A stretch of DNA of 64,000 nucleotides from Rhizobium sp. Leaf453 (GTDB lineage: Bacteria; Pseudomonadota; Alphaproteobacteria; Rhizobiales; Rhizobiaceae): positions 62,001-126,000 of the forward strand of contig NZ_LMRG01000007.1 of the NCBI RefSeq assembly GCF_001425605.1, in the 5' to 3' direction. Position numbers and translations under genes: made by a program. The notes below the pieces were generated by a model that ran no database searches, was not told where the DNA came from, and was given only the letters and a program-made list of their open reading frames with translations. Shown here in pieces: positions 8,977 to 17,579 of this stretch (the first letter of the stretch is position 1; each line of letters begins with the position of its first letter).

Positions 8977-9043
8977 ACCCTGAAATATTGCCCAATTGAT
9001 CCATACGAACCGCTCCCATACGAACCGATCCAAGGACGATCCG

Positions 9044-11812
9044 ATGAATGCGCATTCCCGCACGTCAGCCACTTCCAGCACGCCGCTTCGCGCAGCGCAT
9101 TCTCTCGATGGCCTCTGGCAGTTTCGCCATGAAAGCGACGGGACGTGGCGGGAAGCGAAAGTACCGGCGCACTGGCAATCCTGCTTCGAGGACCTCGCCG
9201 TCAGCTTCGGTACCGCGACCTATCGCCGGAATTTTACCCTGCCGGCCGGCTGGAACGACCGGGAAGTCGCCCTCTGCTTCGGCGCAGTCAGCGATTTCGC
9301 CATCGTTTCCGTCAACGGCACTGAGCTTGGTCGCCATGACGGCGGTTACCTTCCCTTTGAATTCGTGATTCCTGCCGGCCTGCTCGGGGCGGACAACACG
9401 ATCGAGGTCGTCGCCATCCTGCCGGATGCGCTTCGCAACGAGCACGATACCGATTTCGCCGAAATCCCCCACGGCAAGCAGAGCTGGTATGGTCCGCAGG
9501 GCGGCATCTGGCAGTCGGTGAGGCTGGAGGCGCGGGATCTACGGCATATTTCGTCGCTTCGGCTCGATCCGATCTGGCCCGAAGGCCGGCTGTATGTGAA
9601 GGCCGGCTTTGCAACTGCTGTCACAGGCACCTTGCGGATCGAAATCACGGGACCCGGCGATACGCCCGTCTTTTCCGGCACGGTGCCTGTCACCGGCGCA
9701 AAACTTGAACATTCCATTCAGTTCGAAACAGTGAAGGCATGGTCGCCGGACAGCCCGAACCTCTATTCGATCCGCGCAACTCTGGTTTCCGATGCGCACG
9801 AGACCGACAGCCGCCAGGAGACATTCGGGTTCCGCCGTTTCGAGGCCAAGGACGGCTTCCTGCACCTCAATGGCCAGCCGCTCTATCTGCGCGCAGCACT
9901 TGACCAGGATTATTATCCCGACGGTTTTGGCGCGCCGCCCTCGCTCGAACTGCTGGAAGACCAGCTCCTAAAAGGCAAGGCGATGGGGCTGAACTGCCTG
10001 CGTTGCCACATCAAGGTTCCGGACCCGCGCTATTACGAGGTCGCCGACCGTCTGGGCATGCTGATCTGGACCGAGATCCCCAATATCGAGACCTTCACCG
10101 CAAAATCCGCCGAGCGGCTGCGCACGACGATGGAAGGCATTCTTGCCCGTGACCGCAACCATCCGTCGATCGTTATCTGGACGCTGATCAACGAAGACTG
10201 GGGGACACGGCTACGTGAGGCGGCCGAGCAGCGCCAGTGGATTTCCAACATGGTCGACTGGCTCAAGGCGGAAGACCCGTTGCGCCTCGTCGTCGATAAT
10301 TCCGCGTGCTTCCCGAATGTCCACGTCAAGACGGATATCAACGACTATCACTTCTATCGCACCGCAGTGGATCGCCGCGAGGAGTGGGACACGCTCTGCC
10401 GGGAATTCGCCGATAATGCCGACTGGACGTTCTCGACGGAGAAGGAAGCCGTCCGGACCCGCAAGGAGCCGCTGATTCTCTCCGAGTTCGGCGTCTGGGG
10501 CTTGCCCGATCCCGCGCGGCTTCGCGATGAAGCCGGTCGTGATCCCTGGTGGATGCCCTATGGCGCGACCTGGGCGGATGGCACGGCCCTGCCGCAGGGC
10601 ATCGAGGCGCGGTTCCGCGAGCTTGGCCTGGGGCAGGTGTTCGGCACCGTTGGCCAGTTCATCGAGCAGGTGCAGTGGTATCAGTACATGAACCTCAAGT
10701 ATGAGCTCGAGGTCATCCGCAGCCATGCGCCGATCGGCGGCTATGTCATCACTGAATTCACCGACGTCCATTGGGAAGGTAACGGCCTGATGGACATGGC
10801 TCGCAATCCCCGGCCGTTCGCGCAGGCGCTGCCGGCCGTCAATTCCGATATCGTGATCGCGCCCGGTGCCGCCCGCCATTCAGTCTATGGCGGTGAGGAG
10901 GTGCGGTTCGATATCAAACTCTCGACAGGTGGCGCGACCGTGCCTAAAGGGAGCCGGCTTGTCTGGGAAATGGGGGATGAGAAGGGCGACATTAGCCTGC
11001 CCGCCATCGGGCCAATGCAGGCTCATGACATCGCTGTCACCTCTGCTACAAAAGCGGCGGCCTCGTCTGAAATCCGCAAGGCGGGTTTTAGCCTTCTCGC
11101 GCCCGATGGCACCGTGTTGTCAGGCAATTCCGAAAACATCGCCGTCTACGGCAAACGTGATTCCCTGCAGCCCGTCCGATTCGCGTCTGATGACGAGAAT
11201 CTTTCGCAGCGCCTGACTGTGCTTGGTCACATCAGTGTCGCTCGCAGTGAGGCCGATGTGTTCGTGACGCATGATCTCGACGCCGAGCGAGTCGAAGCGA
11301 TCCATTCCGGCGAGCGCATCCTGCAGATCGTCGCCAAGGAACCGGGGCGCTTGCGGGATGATACGTCGCCGCGTGACGGTCCGATGTCGATCGAAATCGA
11401 TCCGGGGGCAGGGGGCATGACGTCCGGCCCCTATTTCAGCTTTCCCGGCTACAATCTCGTCAACCGCCACAAATCGATCTGGCGCGGCGACTGGGTCGGC
11501 AATTTCTCCTGGCTCAGGCGCGACGGCGTTTTCGCTCATGTGCCCGGTGGCCCGTTGTTCGATCTGTCGTTTACCGATGTCGTGCCGCTGCAGGTCATGA
11601 GTGGCTTCCGGCCATGGGAGTTCCAGGGGCGCGTCCACGCCGGTGTCGTCATCGGCTGGGTTCACAAGCCCGCCGCCTTCATCATCGAGAAGCGGCTTGG
11701 TCGGGGCAAGCTGGTCGCGACGACGTTCAGGCTGAATCAGCAGGCGCCCGACGCCGATCCTTTGGCGACAGCCCTCTATGACGGCTTGCTGGCGCTGGCC
11801 GAGCGCCCCTGA
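9044..11812 (+). CDS. Glycoside hydrolase family 2 (beta-galactosidase/beta-glucuronidase-like)
   Basis: A 922-residue GH2 enzyme. Order of domains: N-terminal sugar-binding jelly roll (about 20-170, with SLDGLWQF and WYGPQGGIWQSV), immunoglobulin-like sandwich (about 175-270), then the TIM barrel. The acid/base is E384 in TLINEDWG and the nucleophile is probably E481 in ILSEFGVWG. The C-terminal 300 residues are further beta domains not seen in the shortest members. There is no signal peptide, so it should act in the cytoplasm on imported glycosides. ATG 9044 is chosen with AAGGA upstream; an upstream TTG at 8996 would translate a 15-bp tandem duplication. The exact substrate (galactoside, glucuronide, mannoside or other) is not readable. 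Confidence 0.87.
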   Translation: MNAHSRTSATSSTPLRAAHSLDGLWQFRHESDGTWREAKVPAHWQSCFEDLAVSFGTATYRRNFTLPAGWNDREVALCFGAVSDFAIVSVNGTELGRHDGGYLPFEFVIPAGLLGADNTIEVVAILPDALRNEHDTDFAEIPHGKQSWYGPQGGIWQSVRLEARDLRHISSLRLDPIWPEGRLYVKAGFATAVTGTLRIEITGPGDTPVFSGTVPVTGAKLEHSIQFETVKAWSPDSPNLYSIRATLVSDAHETDSRQETFGFRRFEAKDGFLHLNGQPLYLRAALDQDYYPDGFGAPPSLELLEDQLLKGKAMGLNCLRCHIKVPDPRYYEVADRLGMLIWTEIPNIETFTAKSAERLRTTMEGILARDRNHPSIVIWTLINEDWGTRLREAAEQRQWISNMVDWLKAEDPLRLVVDNSACFPNVHVKTDINDYHFYRTAVDRREEWDTLCREFADNADWTFSTEKEAVRTRKEPLILSEFGVWGLPDPARLRDEAGRDPWWMPYGATWADGTALPQGIEARFRELGLGQVFGTVGQFIEQVQWYQYMNLKYELEVIRSHAPIGGYVITEFTDVHWEGNGLMDMARNPRPFAQALPAVNSDIVIAPGAARHSVYGGEEVRFDIKLSTGGATVPKGSRLVWEMGDEKGDISLPAIGPMQAHDIAVTSATKAAASSEIRKAGFSLLAPDGTVLSGNSENIAVYGKRDSLQPVRFASDDENLSQRLTVLGHISVARSEADVFVTHDLDAERVEAIHSGERILQIVAKEPGRLRDDTSPRDGPMSIEIDPGAGGMTSGPYFSFPGYNLVNRHKSIWRGDWVGNFSWLRRDGVFAHVPGGPLFDLSFTDVVPLQVMSGFRPWEFQGRVHAGVVIGWVHKPAAFIIEKRLGRGKLVATTFRLNQQAPDADPLATALYDGLLALAERP

Positions 11813-11842
11813 TTCGGCCCTTCTTTTCCGCAATCATAAATG

Positions 11843-11872
11843 CCGCGCAAAACTTATCTTTTGCGCGGTTTT
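11843..11872 (+). terminator. Rho-independent terminator of the sugar-utilisation operon
   Basis: A perfect 10-bp stem, CCGCGCAAAA at 11843-11852 with TTTTGCGCGG at 11859-11868, 6-base loop, followed by a short T-run. It lies 30 bases after the GH2 stop codon. Confidence 0.75.
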
Positions 11873-11954
11873 GGCGCTGCGATGTTGATCGTCGTCGAGC
11901 CGCAACCGGCGGTGTCGTTATCAAAAACACTCAATGAAAAACATGAGTTTATGC

Positions 11955-11970
11955 TTAAAGGCTATTTAAC
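11955..11970 (+). promoter_or_regulatory. CtrA-type binding site upstream of the chemoreceptor gene
   Basis: TTAA (11955-11958), seven bases, then TTAAC (11966-11970): a full match to the alphaproteobacterial CtrA consensus TTAA-N7-TTAAC. It lies 113 bp before the chemoreceptor ATG and after the terminator of the previous operon. CtrA commonly controls motility and chemotaxis genes in this class, so the position makes sense. Binding is inferred from the motif alone. Confidence 0.55.
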
Positions 11971-12082
11971 CTTGTGATTGCATCTTCGATTTGAAGGGAC
12001 TGCGCGGACGAACCTGCGGCGATCCCAACAGGGTATCTCCCGGCCCTGGATATGAAACGACGAACGCAAGGATGACTTCCGT

Positions 12083-13813
12083 ATGCCGACCCTCCCTCAA
12101 TTTGGCTTTGACGCGAAAGCCGTTCTCTCAGCGCTCGGCCGCTCACAGGCAATCATCGAATTCGATCTGACCGGAAAGATCCTGAGCGCCAACGAGAATT
12201 TCTGCAAAGCTGTCGGCTACGAAGCCTCCGAGATCATCGGCCGCCACCACAGCATGTTCGTGCTGCCGGAGCATGTGACAAGCGAAGAATACAAGTCCTT
12301 CTGGGCAAGGCTTGCCAAGGGCGAATACGACCAGCGCCAGTACAAGCGTGTCGGCAAGGGCGGCAGGGAAATCTGGATCGAGGCTTCCTACAATCCGGTT
12401 TTCCGTCGCGGCAAGCCTTACAAGGTTATCAAGATCGCAACGGACATCACTGCGGCCAAGGCAAAGAGCGCCGAGGATAACGGCAAGCTCGCAGCCCTGT
12501 CGCGCGCGCAGGCTGTCATCGAATTCACCCCGGATGGGCGCATTCTTCAGGCCAATGAGAATTTTCTGTCGGTTCTTGGCTACACGATCGAGGAAATTGT
12601 CGGCAAGCATCATGCGATGTTCTGCGAGCCCGGCTATGCCAATTCACCGGAATATCAGGCCTTCTGGAAGGACCTGCGCAACGGCAAATTCGTCACGGAT
12701 CAGTTCATGCGGCTCGGCAAGGGCGGCAAACGCGTATTCATCCAGGCCTCCTACAATCCCATCCTCGACGACAAGGGCACTGTCTTCAAGGTCGTCAAGT
12801 TTGCAACCGACGTAACCGAGCGCATGCATGCCGTCGAGGAACTCGGTGCTGCCCTCGAGCGTCTGTCCCAGTGCAACATCCGAATCACGCTCGACCATCC
12901 CTTCGTCGGCGAGTTCGAACGGTTGCGGCTCGACTTCAACGCCTCGATCGGTGAATTCCAGAAAACGCTCACCAACGTGCTGGGCCAGACCGGCGACCTG
13001 ACACAGAGCAGCCAGGATATGCGTCAGGCTTCCCTGCAACTGTCGGAGCGCTCGCAGCAGCAGGCGGCAGCTCTTGAGGAAACCTCGGCGGCGCTCGACG
13101 AAATCACCGCGACGGTGAAGTCATCGACGGATAACACCGAGGCGACACGCAAACTGGTCCAGACGGCGCGTACTTCGACAACCACTTCGACAGCGGTTGT
13201 CCAGGAAACGGTGGCCGCGATGAACAGCATCGAGGTCGCCTCGCAGGAGATCAGCCAGATCATTGGCGTCATCGACGAGATCGCCTTCCAGACGAACCTG
13301 TTGGCACTGAACGCCGGGGTCGAGGCGGCGCGGGCAGGGGAAGCCGGCAAGGGATTTGCCGTCGTTGCCCAGGAGGTTCGTGAACTGGCGCAGCGTTCGG
13401 CGACGGCGGCCAAGGAGATCAAGACGCTCATCAGCAATTCCGGCGAGCGTGTCCTCGACGGTGTCCGGCTGGTCGGCAGGACCGGCACGGCGCTCCAGGA
13501 GATCGAAACGCTGGTCAAGGCGATCGACGAGAACGTCAACGCCATCGCAACGGCCGCACAGGAGCAGACTGTCGGCTTGCGCGAAATCAGCAAGGCCGTC
13601 AATGAACTCGATCGGATGACGCAGGAAAACGCGGCGATGAGCGAACGCACGGCAGAGATCAGCGCGACTCTTGAGCACGGTGCCGACGCACTGGCCGAAC
13701 TCGTCCATCTGTTCAAGCTCAATCGCCGCCAGACTCAACGCGACGGCTCGTCCTTTCCCACAGGCCAGGCAAACTCGGCGCATCTCGACACGAAGCGGGG
13801 TCGTGCCGCTTAA
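12083..13813 (+). CDS. Soluble methyl-accepting chemotaxis protein with two PAS domains
   Basis: The 576-residue receptor has two tandem PAS/PAC units (about residues 20-125 and 142-247). They are clearly duplicated: each has a SQ/AxAVIEF-type start, a LSANENF or LQANENF turn, an IGRHHSMF or VGKHHAMF stretch, and an ASYNP motif. A methyl-accepting coiled-coil hairpin follows, with the conserved tip near residues 399-445 ([21 protein letters not shown]). No membrane segment is present, so it is cytoplasmic and probably senses an internal cue such as redox or energy state. The C-terminus lacks a CheR-docking NWETF-type pentapeptide. A CtrA-type site lies upstream and an 18-bp hairpin downstream. 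Confidence 0.9.
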   Translation: MPTLPQFGFDAKAVLSALGRSQAIIEFDLTGKILSANENFCKAVGYEASEIIGRHHSMFVLPEHVTSEEYKSFWARLAKGEYDQRQYKRVGKGGREIWIEASYNPVFRRGKPYKVIKIATDITAAKAKSAEDNGKLAALSRAQAVIEFTPDGRILQANENFLSVLGYTIEEIVGKHHAMFCEPGYANSPEYQAFWKDLRNGKFVTDQFMRLGKGGKRVFIQASYNPILDDKGTVFKVVKFATDVTERMHAVEELGAALERLSQCNIRITLDHPFVGEFERLRLDFNASIGEFQKTLTNVLGQTGDLTQSSQDMRQASLQLSERSQQQAAALEETSAALDEITATVKSSTDNTEATRKLVQTARTSTTTSTAVVQETVAAMNSIEVASQEISQIIGVIDEIAFQTNLLALNAGVEAARAGEAGKGFAVVAQEVRELAQRSATAAKEIKTLISNSGERVLDGVRLVGRTGTALQEIETLVKAIDENVNAIATAAQEQTVGLREISKAVNELDRMTQENAAMSERTAEISATLEHGADALAELVHLFKLNRRQTQRDGSSFPTGQANSAHLDTKRGRAA

Positions 13814-13840
13814 AGTGTACGGATCAAGGCTGTTCAGGTT

Positions 13841-13882
13841 GCATCGAGCCGAGCGCTGATTCTGCAGCGCTCGGCTCGATGC
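13841..13882 (+). terminator. Very strong stem-loop downstream of the chemoreceptor gene
   Basis: A perfect 18-bp inverted repeat, 13841-13858 (starting GCATCGAGCC) with 13865-13882 (ending CTCGATGC), and a 6-base loop. It begins 28 bases after the stop codon. Only GTTTGG follows, so it is not a textbook T-tailed terminator, but it could end transcription from either side. Confidence 0.6.
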
Positions 13883-13978
13883 GTTTGGGACAGCTTATCG
13901 GCTTCTGTTCAACGGAATAGAAACTGCGTCCGGCGCAAAGCGCTTCGATGGAAAATGAAACAGTGGGAAAAAAAGGGA

Positions 13979-14054
13979 TGGTGGGCGATGACGGACTCGA
14001 ACCGCCGACATCCTCGGTGTAAACGAGGCGCTCTACCAACTGAGCTAATCGCCC
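13979..14054 (-). tRNA. tRNA-Val (anticodon TAC)
   Basis: The minus strand folds as a 76-nt cloverleaf. The acceptor GGGCGAT pairs with ATCGCCC, followed by discriminator A and an encoded CCA. The D arm is AGCTCAGTTGGTAGAGC, the anticodon stem-loop is CCTCG-TTTACAC-CGAGG (anticodon TAC), and the T arm contains GGTTCGAGTCC. Confidence 0.97.
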
Positions 14055-14094
14055 TTCGCGAAGCAGAAGCAATGTCCGCCGCGTCGGTGGCCGT

Positions 14095-14123
14095 GATCTA
14101 TGCGTATCGGTGAAAAACCGCAA
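14095..14123 (-). promoter_or_regulatory. Putative sigma-70 promoter of tRNA-Val
   Basis: On the minus strand TTGCGG (14123-14118), 17 bases, then TAGATC (14100-14095). It is placed about 40 bases upstream of the tRNA 5' end at 14054. Confidence 0.5.
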
Positions 14124-14358
14124 GAGCGGAAACTCAGATTTTTTTGATTTTTTTGCAAAGCGCCGGTGGCGCCGATGATGGCGAGTAAAATCGGATGTGG
14201 AAAAATGATGTGTGCCGCACGGGAAACTGCCTGTCCTTGAGTCAGGCGAAGCCGGGGTAGGGGAGATGACGCCGAGTCAGCCGTTGGACTTTTCCTCGTG
14301 TTCTTTCAGGCCTGTGGAAACAATTCGACGACTGTCACGGTTTTGTCTCCAAACCTGC

Positions 14359-14387
14359 TTGACACCCAAAGATGAACCTCGTAGTTA
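14359..14387 (+). promoter_or_regulatory. Putative sigma-70 promoter of the tandem tRNA-Asp genes
   Basis: A consensus -35 TTGACA (14359-14364), a 17-base spacer and a -10 TAGTTA (14382-14387). Transcription would start near 14394, giving a leader of about 60 nt before the first tRNA-Asp. The rest of the gap 14130-14357 shows no gene or clear structure. Confidence 0.65.
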
Positions 14388-14457
14388 GCCGCTCATCGAA
14401 GCGGCCAGCCCGGTTCGAACGGATGCCAAGGCATCCGGATCACTTGAAATGCAATGC

Positions 14458-14534
14458 GCGGGTGTAGCTCAGTCGGTTAGAGTGCCGGCCTGTCACGCCG
14501 GAGGTCGCGGGTTCGAGCCCCGTCACTCGCGCCA
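14458..14534 (+). tRNA. tRNA-Asp (anticodon GTC), copy 1
   Basis: A 77-nt cloverleaf. Acceptor GCGGGTG pairs with CACTCGC (one G-T), with discriminator G and encoded CCA. The anticodon stem-loop is CCGGC-CTGTCAC-GCCGG (anticodon GTC); the D arm contains AGCTCAGTCGGTTAGAG and the T arm GGGTTCGAGCCC. Confidence 0.97.
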
Positions 14535-14581
14535 TTTCAAGATGGGCAATTTGCCTAGGTCCGGAGTTTTCGTCCTAGTGC

Positions 14582-14658
14582 GCGGGTGTAGCTCAGTCGG
14601 TTAGAGTGCCGGCCTGTCACGCCGGAGGTCGCGGGTTCGAGCCCCGTCACTCGCGCCA
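14582..14658 (+). tRNA. tRNA-Asp (anticodon GTC), copy 2
   Basis: The sequence is identical to copy 1 over the whole 77 nt and a few flanking bases, separated from it by 47 bp. Both copies are expected to be processed from one transcript. Confidence 0.97.
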
Positions 14659-14795
14659 TTTCCTTCTCCAGAAAATGTACTCTATCTGTGATGCGTTGCT
14701 GCTCAGCCGGGTCGCTGAAGCGGTTATTCTGTTATTTCAATCCGTGGCGTTCGTAGTCATCGCATGCGCAATACGCGATTCGATGCCGCACGAGG

Positions 14796-15131
14796 TCAGG
14801 CGTGGAGAACCTTGTCGAACCGATACCCGGACTGTCCGGAATCATCTCCAAGTTCGCAGCTTCCGGTTTCTTCGACCTGACGACAGACAAAGTCGATCCG
14901 GGCCTCATCCGCGTCGAGTGCCAGAATCAGCGTTTCGCGCAAATCGCTCGCTGTCATGTATTGAGGCGGGTATTCGTCACTTCCAGGATGAAGGGTCGAG
15001 ATGCGCACCATGATAGGCATGAAGGTGATTCCCGTCCCGCCGTGCCAGATATCATCGTGGAGAATGTCCCGCGGGACCGGCGACCGCGTTCGTGAGGGGA
15101 GGGCGTGTCGATGGTGAGCGATCCGTTTCAT
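14796..15131 (-). CDS. Hypothetical protein between tRNA-Asp and the nuo operon
   Basis: A 111-residue ORF with an AAAGAGG ribosome binding site 9 bases before ATG 15131. The N-terminal third is His/Arg rich; the C-terminal half looks like a small folded domain (ASDLRETLILALDADEARID then FVCRQVEETG). I recognise no family. Antisense frames here are less convincing. It may belong with the next gene (DUF982) in a small orphan set typical of rhizobial intergenic spaces. Confidence 0.4.
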   Translation of the reverse strand: MKRIAHHRHALPSRTRSPVPRDILHDDIWHGGTGITFMPIMVRISTLHPGSDEYPPQYMTASDLRETLILALDADEARIDFVCRQVEETGSCELGDDSGQSGYRFDKVLHA

Positions 15132-15269
15132 GGCATGCTACCTCTTTGCTGATCTTTTCGCACGGTAACTGCTCGCGGCAAGCTGCGCCGTATCCCGGGT
15201 CACTGGCTTTCGCCGTTGGCGGGCATCCTGTCAGTCTTCTGTGTCTGGCATGCGTCAGGTATTGGCGGG

Positions 15270-15518
15270 TTACACCTTGACGTAGATATGCGCCTCGATC
15301 GCAGCTGCGATCAGATCTTGCCGAACGAGTTCGGGCGGCTGTTTTCCTCTGAATGAATCGAGGCAGGTCATGACGGCGAGTTTGTAGCTCGGCCCTCGCT
15401 TCTTCGGCCACTGATGCAGCAGCAGATCGGCGGCCTGGAGAGAACTGGAAACGGTCACGACATCTTGGCGACCGTTGAACTCGAGTAGCAGGCTCTCATG
15501 CCAGGGAATGTCATCCAT
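15270..15518 (-). CDS. DUF982 family protein
   Basis: An 82-residue protein matching the rhizobial DUF982 pattern: a short beta N-terminus (MDDIPWHESLLLEF), a helix carrying AADLLLHQWPKKRG, then a helical CLDSFRGKQPPELVRQDLI and an AAAIEAHIYV C-terminus. The function of DUF982 is unknown; these proteins are abundant and paralogous in Rhizobiales. ATG 15518 with GAGGG upstream is preferred over the long in-frame extension to 15755, whose residues do not resemble the family. The 445-bp stretch 15519-15963 carries no convincing gene and contains the nuo promoter region. Confidence 0.65.
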   Translation of the reverse strand: MDDIPWHESLLLEFNGRQDVVTVSSSLQAADLLLHQWPKKRGPSYKLAVMTCLDSFRGKQPPELVRQDLIAAAIEAHIYVKV

Positions 15519-15850
15519 CAGTTCGCCCTCTATTAGGCGCACTTTACGTAAGCAAGCTTGCGTCGCGGTTGCGCCTCCGTCAGCCATGCAAATTCCGGAT
15601 GCTGGCCATGCAGCGATGCGACATCTCGCGGGCTCTGCCCATGTCTCAAGTCCAGGACTTGCCGAGTGCAATTCAATCGATTTGAAAGGGCGCGACCATA
15701 TGTCCTTGGGTGCGACGATCAGGCGGCTTGCCTGTTGTTCCGCTTGCCTTTGCAACGGTTTCCTGCGATTTGCGCCCGGCTGCCGGAGATGCTAGCTTTT
15801 GCCCGGTCTTCATTCCTGCCACACAAGGGGGTGAAAACCGTTCTGAAGGC

Positions 15851-15879
15851 TTGCACAGCGGCGCTGGCTGCGCTAACCA
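15851..15879 (+). promoter_or_regulatory. Possible nuo operon promoter
   Basis: TTGCAC (15851-15856), a 17-base spacer and TAACCA (15874-15879), about 85 bp before the nuoA start. It is only a moderate match to a sigma-70 promoter, and the best candidate I see in this interval. Confidence 0.3.
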
Positions 15880-15963
15880 CTTTGGCGTTGCAACATATTT
15901 TTCGGCCTGTGAGCCTTGTTTTCTGCGCTTCTCCAGCGCGCCTCGCAGGCAGGGACGGATACA

Positions 15964-16329
15964 ATGACAGACCTTCTCGGTTCCTACATCCCGATCGCGA
16001 TTTTCATCGGTATCTCGCTGGTTATTGGCCTTGCGCTCCTGATCGCGCCGTTCGCCGTCGCCTACAAGGCGCCCGACGATGAAAAGCTTTCCGCCTACGA
16101 GTGCGGCTTTAACGCCTTCGACGACGCCCGCATGAAGTTCGACATCCGATTCTATCTCGTGTCGATTCTCTTCATCATCTTCGACCTCGAAGTGGCGTTC
16201 CTGTTCCCATGGGCTGTTTCCTTCAAGGAAATGGGCTGGTTCGGTTTCTGGTCGATGATGGCGTTCCTCGGAGTGCTGACCATCGGCTTCATCTATGAAT
16301 GGAAGAAGGGAGCGCTCGAATGGGAGTAG
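15964..16329 (+). CDS. nuoA: NADH-quinone oxidoreductase subunit A
   Basis: A 121-residue membrane subunit of complex I with three predicted spans. It carries the family signature [16 protein letters not shown] in the long loop before the second span, followed by [19 protein letters not shown]. It is the first gene of the nuo operon. ATG 15964 gives the normal length; the upstream ORF start at 15916 adds a non-homologous tail. Its end overlaps nuoB by 10 bases. Confidence 0.96.
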   Translation: MTDLLGSYIPIAIFIGISLVIGLALLIAPFAVAYKAPDDEKLSAYECGFNAFDDARMKFDIRFYLVSILFIIFDLEVAFLFPWAVSFKEMGWFGFWSMMAFLGVLTIGFIYEWKKGALEWE

Positions 16330-16898
16330 CAACCAATATGCCTGCCGTATCCCAGGCGCCGAAGGGGATCATCGATCCCTCGACCGGCAAGCCCATCGGC
16401 AGCAACGACAAGTTCTTCGGCGAGATCAACAACGAACTCGCTGACAAGGGTTTTCTGGTCACCTCGACGGATGAACTGATCAACTGGGCTCGTACCGGTT
16501 CGCTGATGTGGATGACCTTTGGTCTGGCCTGCTGCGCCGTCGAAATGATGCAGATGTCCATGCCGCGCTATGACGCCGAGCGCTTCGGTTTCGCGCCGCG
16601 CGCGTCACCGCGTCAGTCCGACGTGATGATCGTCGCCGGCACGCTGACCAACAAGATGGCACCCGCTCTGCGCAAGGTTTACGACCAGATGCCTGAGCCG
16701 CGTTACGTCATCTCGATGGGATCGTGCGCCAATGGCGGCGGTTACTATCACTATTCCTATTCGGTGGTGCGCGGCTGCGACCGCGTCGTGCCGGTTGATA
16801 TCTATGTGCCGGGCTGTCCTCCCACGGCAGAAGCGCTCCTTTACGGCGTGCTCCTGCTGCAGAAGAAGATCCGCCGCACAGGCACGATCGAACGGTAA
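16320..16898 (+). CDS. nuoB: NADH-quinone oxidoreductase subunit B
   Basis: A 192-residue peripheral subunit holding the terminal iron-sulfur cluster N2. The ligands are C71 and C72 ([10 protein letters not shown]), C136 ([10 protein letters not shown]) and C166 ([14 protein letters not shown]). ATG 16320 has a GAAGGGAG site upstream inside nuoA and gives the usual rhizobial N-terminus MGVAT; the upstream GTG/ATG-type extension to 16299 is unlikely. Confidence 0.97.
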   Translation: MGVATNMPAVSQAPKGIIDPSTGKPIGSNDKFFGEINNELADKGFLVTSTDELINWARTGSLMWMTFGLACCAVEMMQMSMPRYDAERFGFAPRASPRQSDVMIVAGTLTNKMAPALRKVYDQMPEPRYVISMGSCANGGGYYHYSYSVVRGCDRVVPVDIYVPGCPPTAEALLYGVLLLQKKIRRTGTIER

Positions 16899-16916
16899 GG
16901 GCAGGGGACCTGAGCA

Positions 16917-17519
16917 ATGAGTGAAGCCCTGAACGACCTTTCAACCTACCTGCGCGAGACGCGCGGTGCGCTGATTGCCGATGCTGCCGTGAGTTTCGGC
17001 GAACTGACATTGACCGCGACCGCCGACAACGTGATCGAACTGCTGACGTTCCTGCGCGACGACGCCCGCTGCGGTTTCGTCAATTTCACCGACATCTGTG
17101 GTGTGGACTGGCCCAAGCGCGCCGAGCGCTTCGATGTCGTCTATCACCTGCTGTCGCCGAAGCAGAACCTGCGCATTCGCGTCAAGGTGGCGACGGGCGA
17201 AGACCAGCCGGTTCCGTCGGCCTGCGCCGTCTATCCGGGCGCCGACTGGTTCGAGCGCGAAGCCTACGACATGTACGGCATCCTCTTCACCGGCCATCCG
17301 GACCTGCGCCGCATTCTGACCGATTACGGTTTCGAAGGTTACCCGCTGCGCAAGGACTTCCCGACGACCGGTTTCGTCGAGGTTCGCTATGACGACGAAG
17401 CCAAGCGAGTCGTGTACGAGCCGGTGGAACTGAAGCAGGAATTCCGAAACTTCGATTTCATGTCGCCCTGGGAAGGAACGGACTACGTTCTGCCGGGTGA
17501 TGAAAAGGCGAAGCAGTAA
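16917..17519 (+). CDS. nuoC: NADH-quinone oxidoreductase subunit C
   Basis: A 200-residue 30-kDa type subunit of the peripheral arm. Family landmarks include [13 protein letters not shown], the central [17 protein letters not shown]-type signature and [19 protein letters not shown]. NuoC and NuoD are separate here, unlike the fused gene of E. coli. Confidence 0.96.
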   Translation: MSEALNDLSTYLRETRGALIADAAVSFGELTLTATADNVIELLTFLRDDARCGFVNFTDICGVDWPKRAERFDVVYHLLSPKQNLRIRVKVATGEDQPVPSACAVYPGADWFEREAYDMYGILFTGHPDLRRILTDYGFEGYPLRKDFPTTGFVEVRYDDEAKRVVYEPVELKQEFRNFDFMSPWEGTDYVLPGDEKAKQ

Positions 17520-17579
17520 GAGCAAGGAAGGCCGACACAGTCGCAAGGGCGAAGGTGCTGTCGGCTCGGAGTAAGCGGC

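Noticed and set aside
8996-9043. TTG-initiated extension of the GH2 protein
   Set aside because: The added 16 residues are a repeat-derived sequence without ribosome binding site; ATG 9044 has one and fits the family.
14606-15013. 135-codon plus-strand ORF starting in tRNA-Asp
   Set aside because: Its start lies inside the tRNA gene and it runs antisense to the better supported 111-residue ORF.
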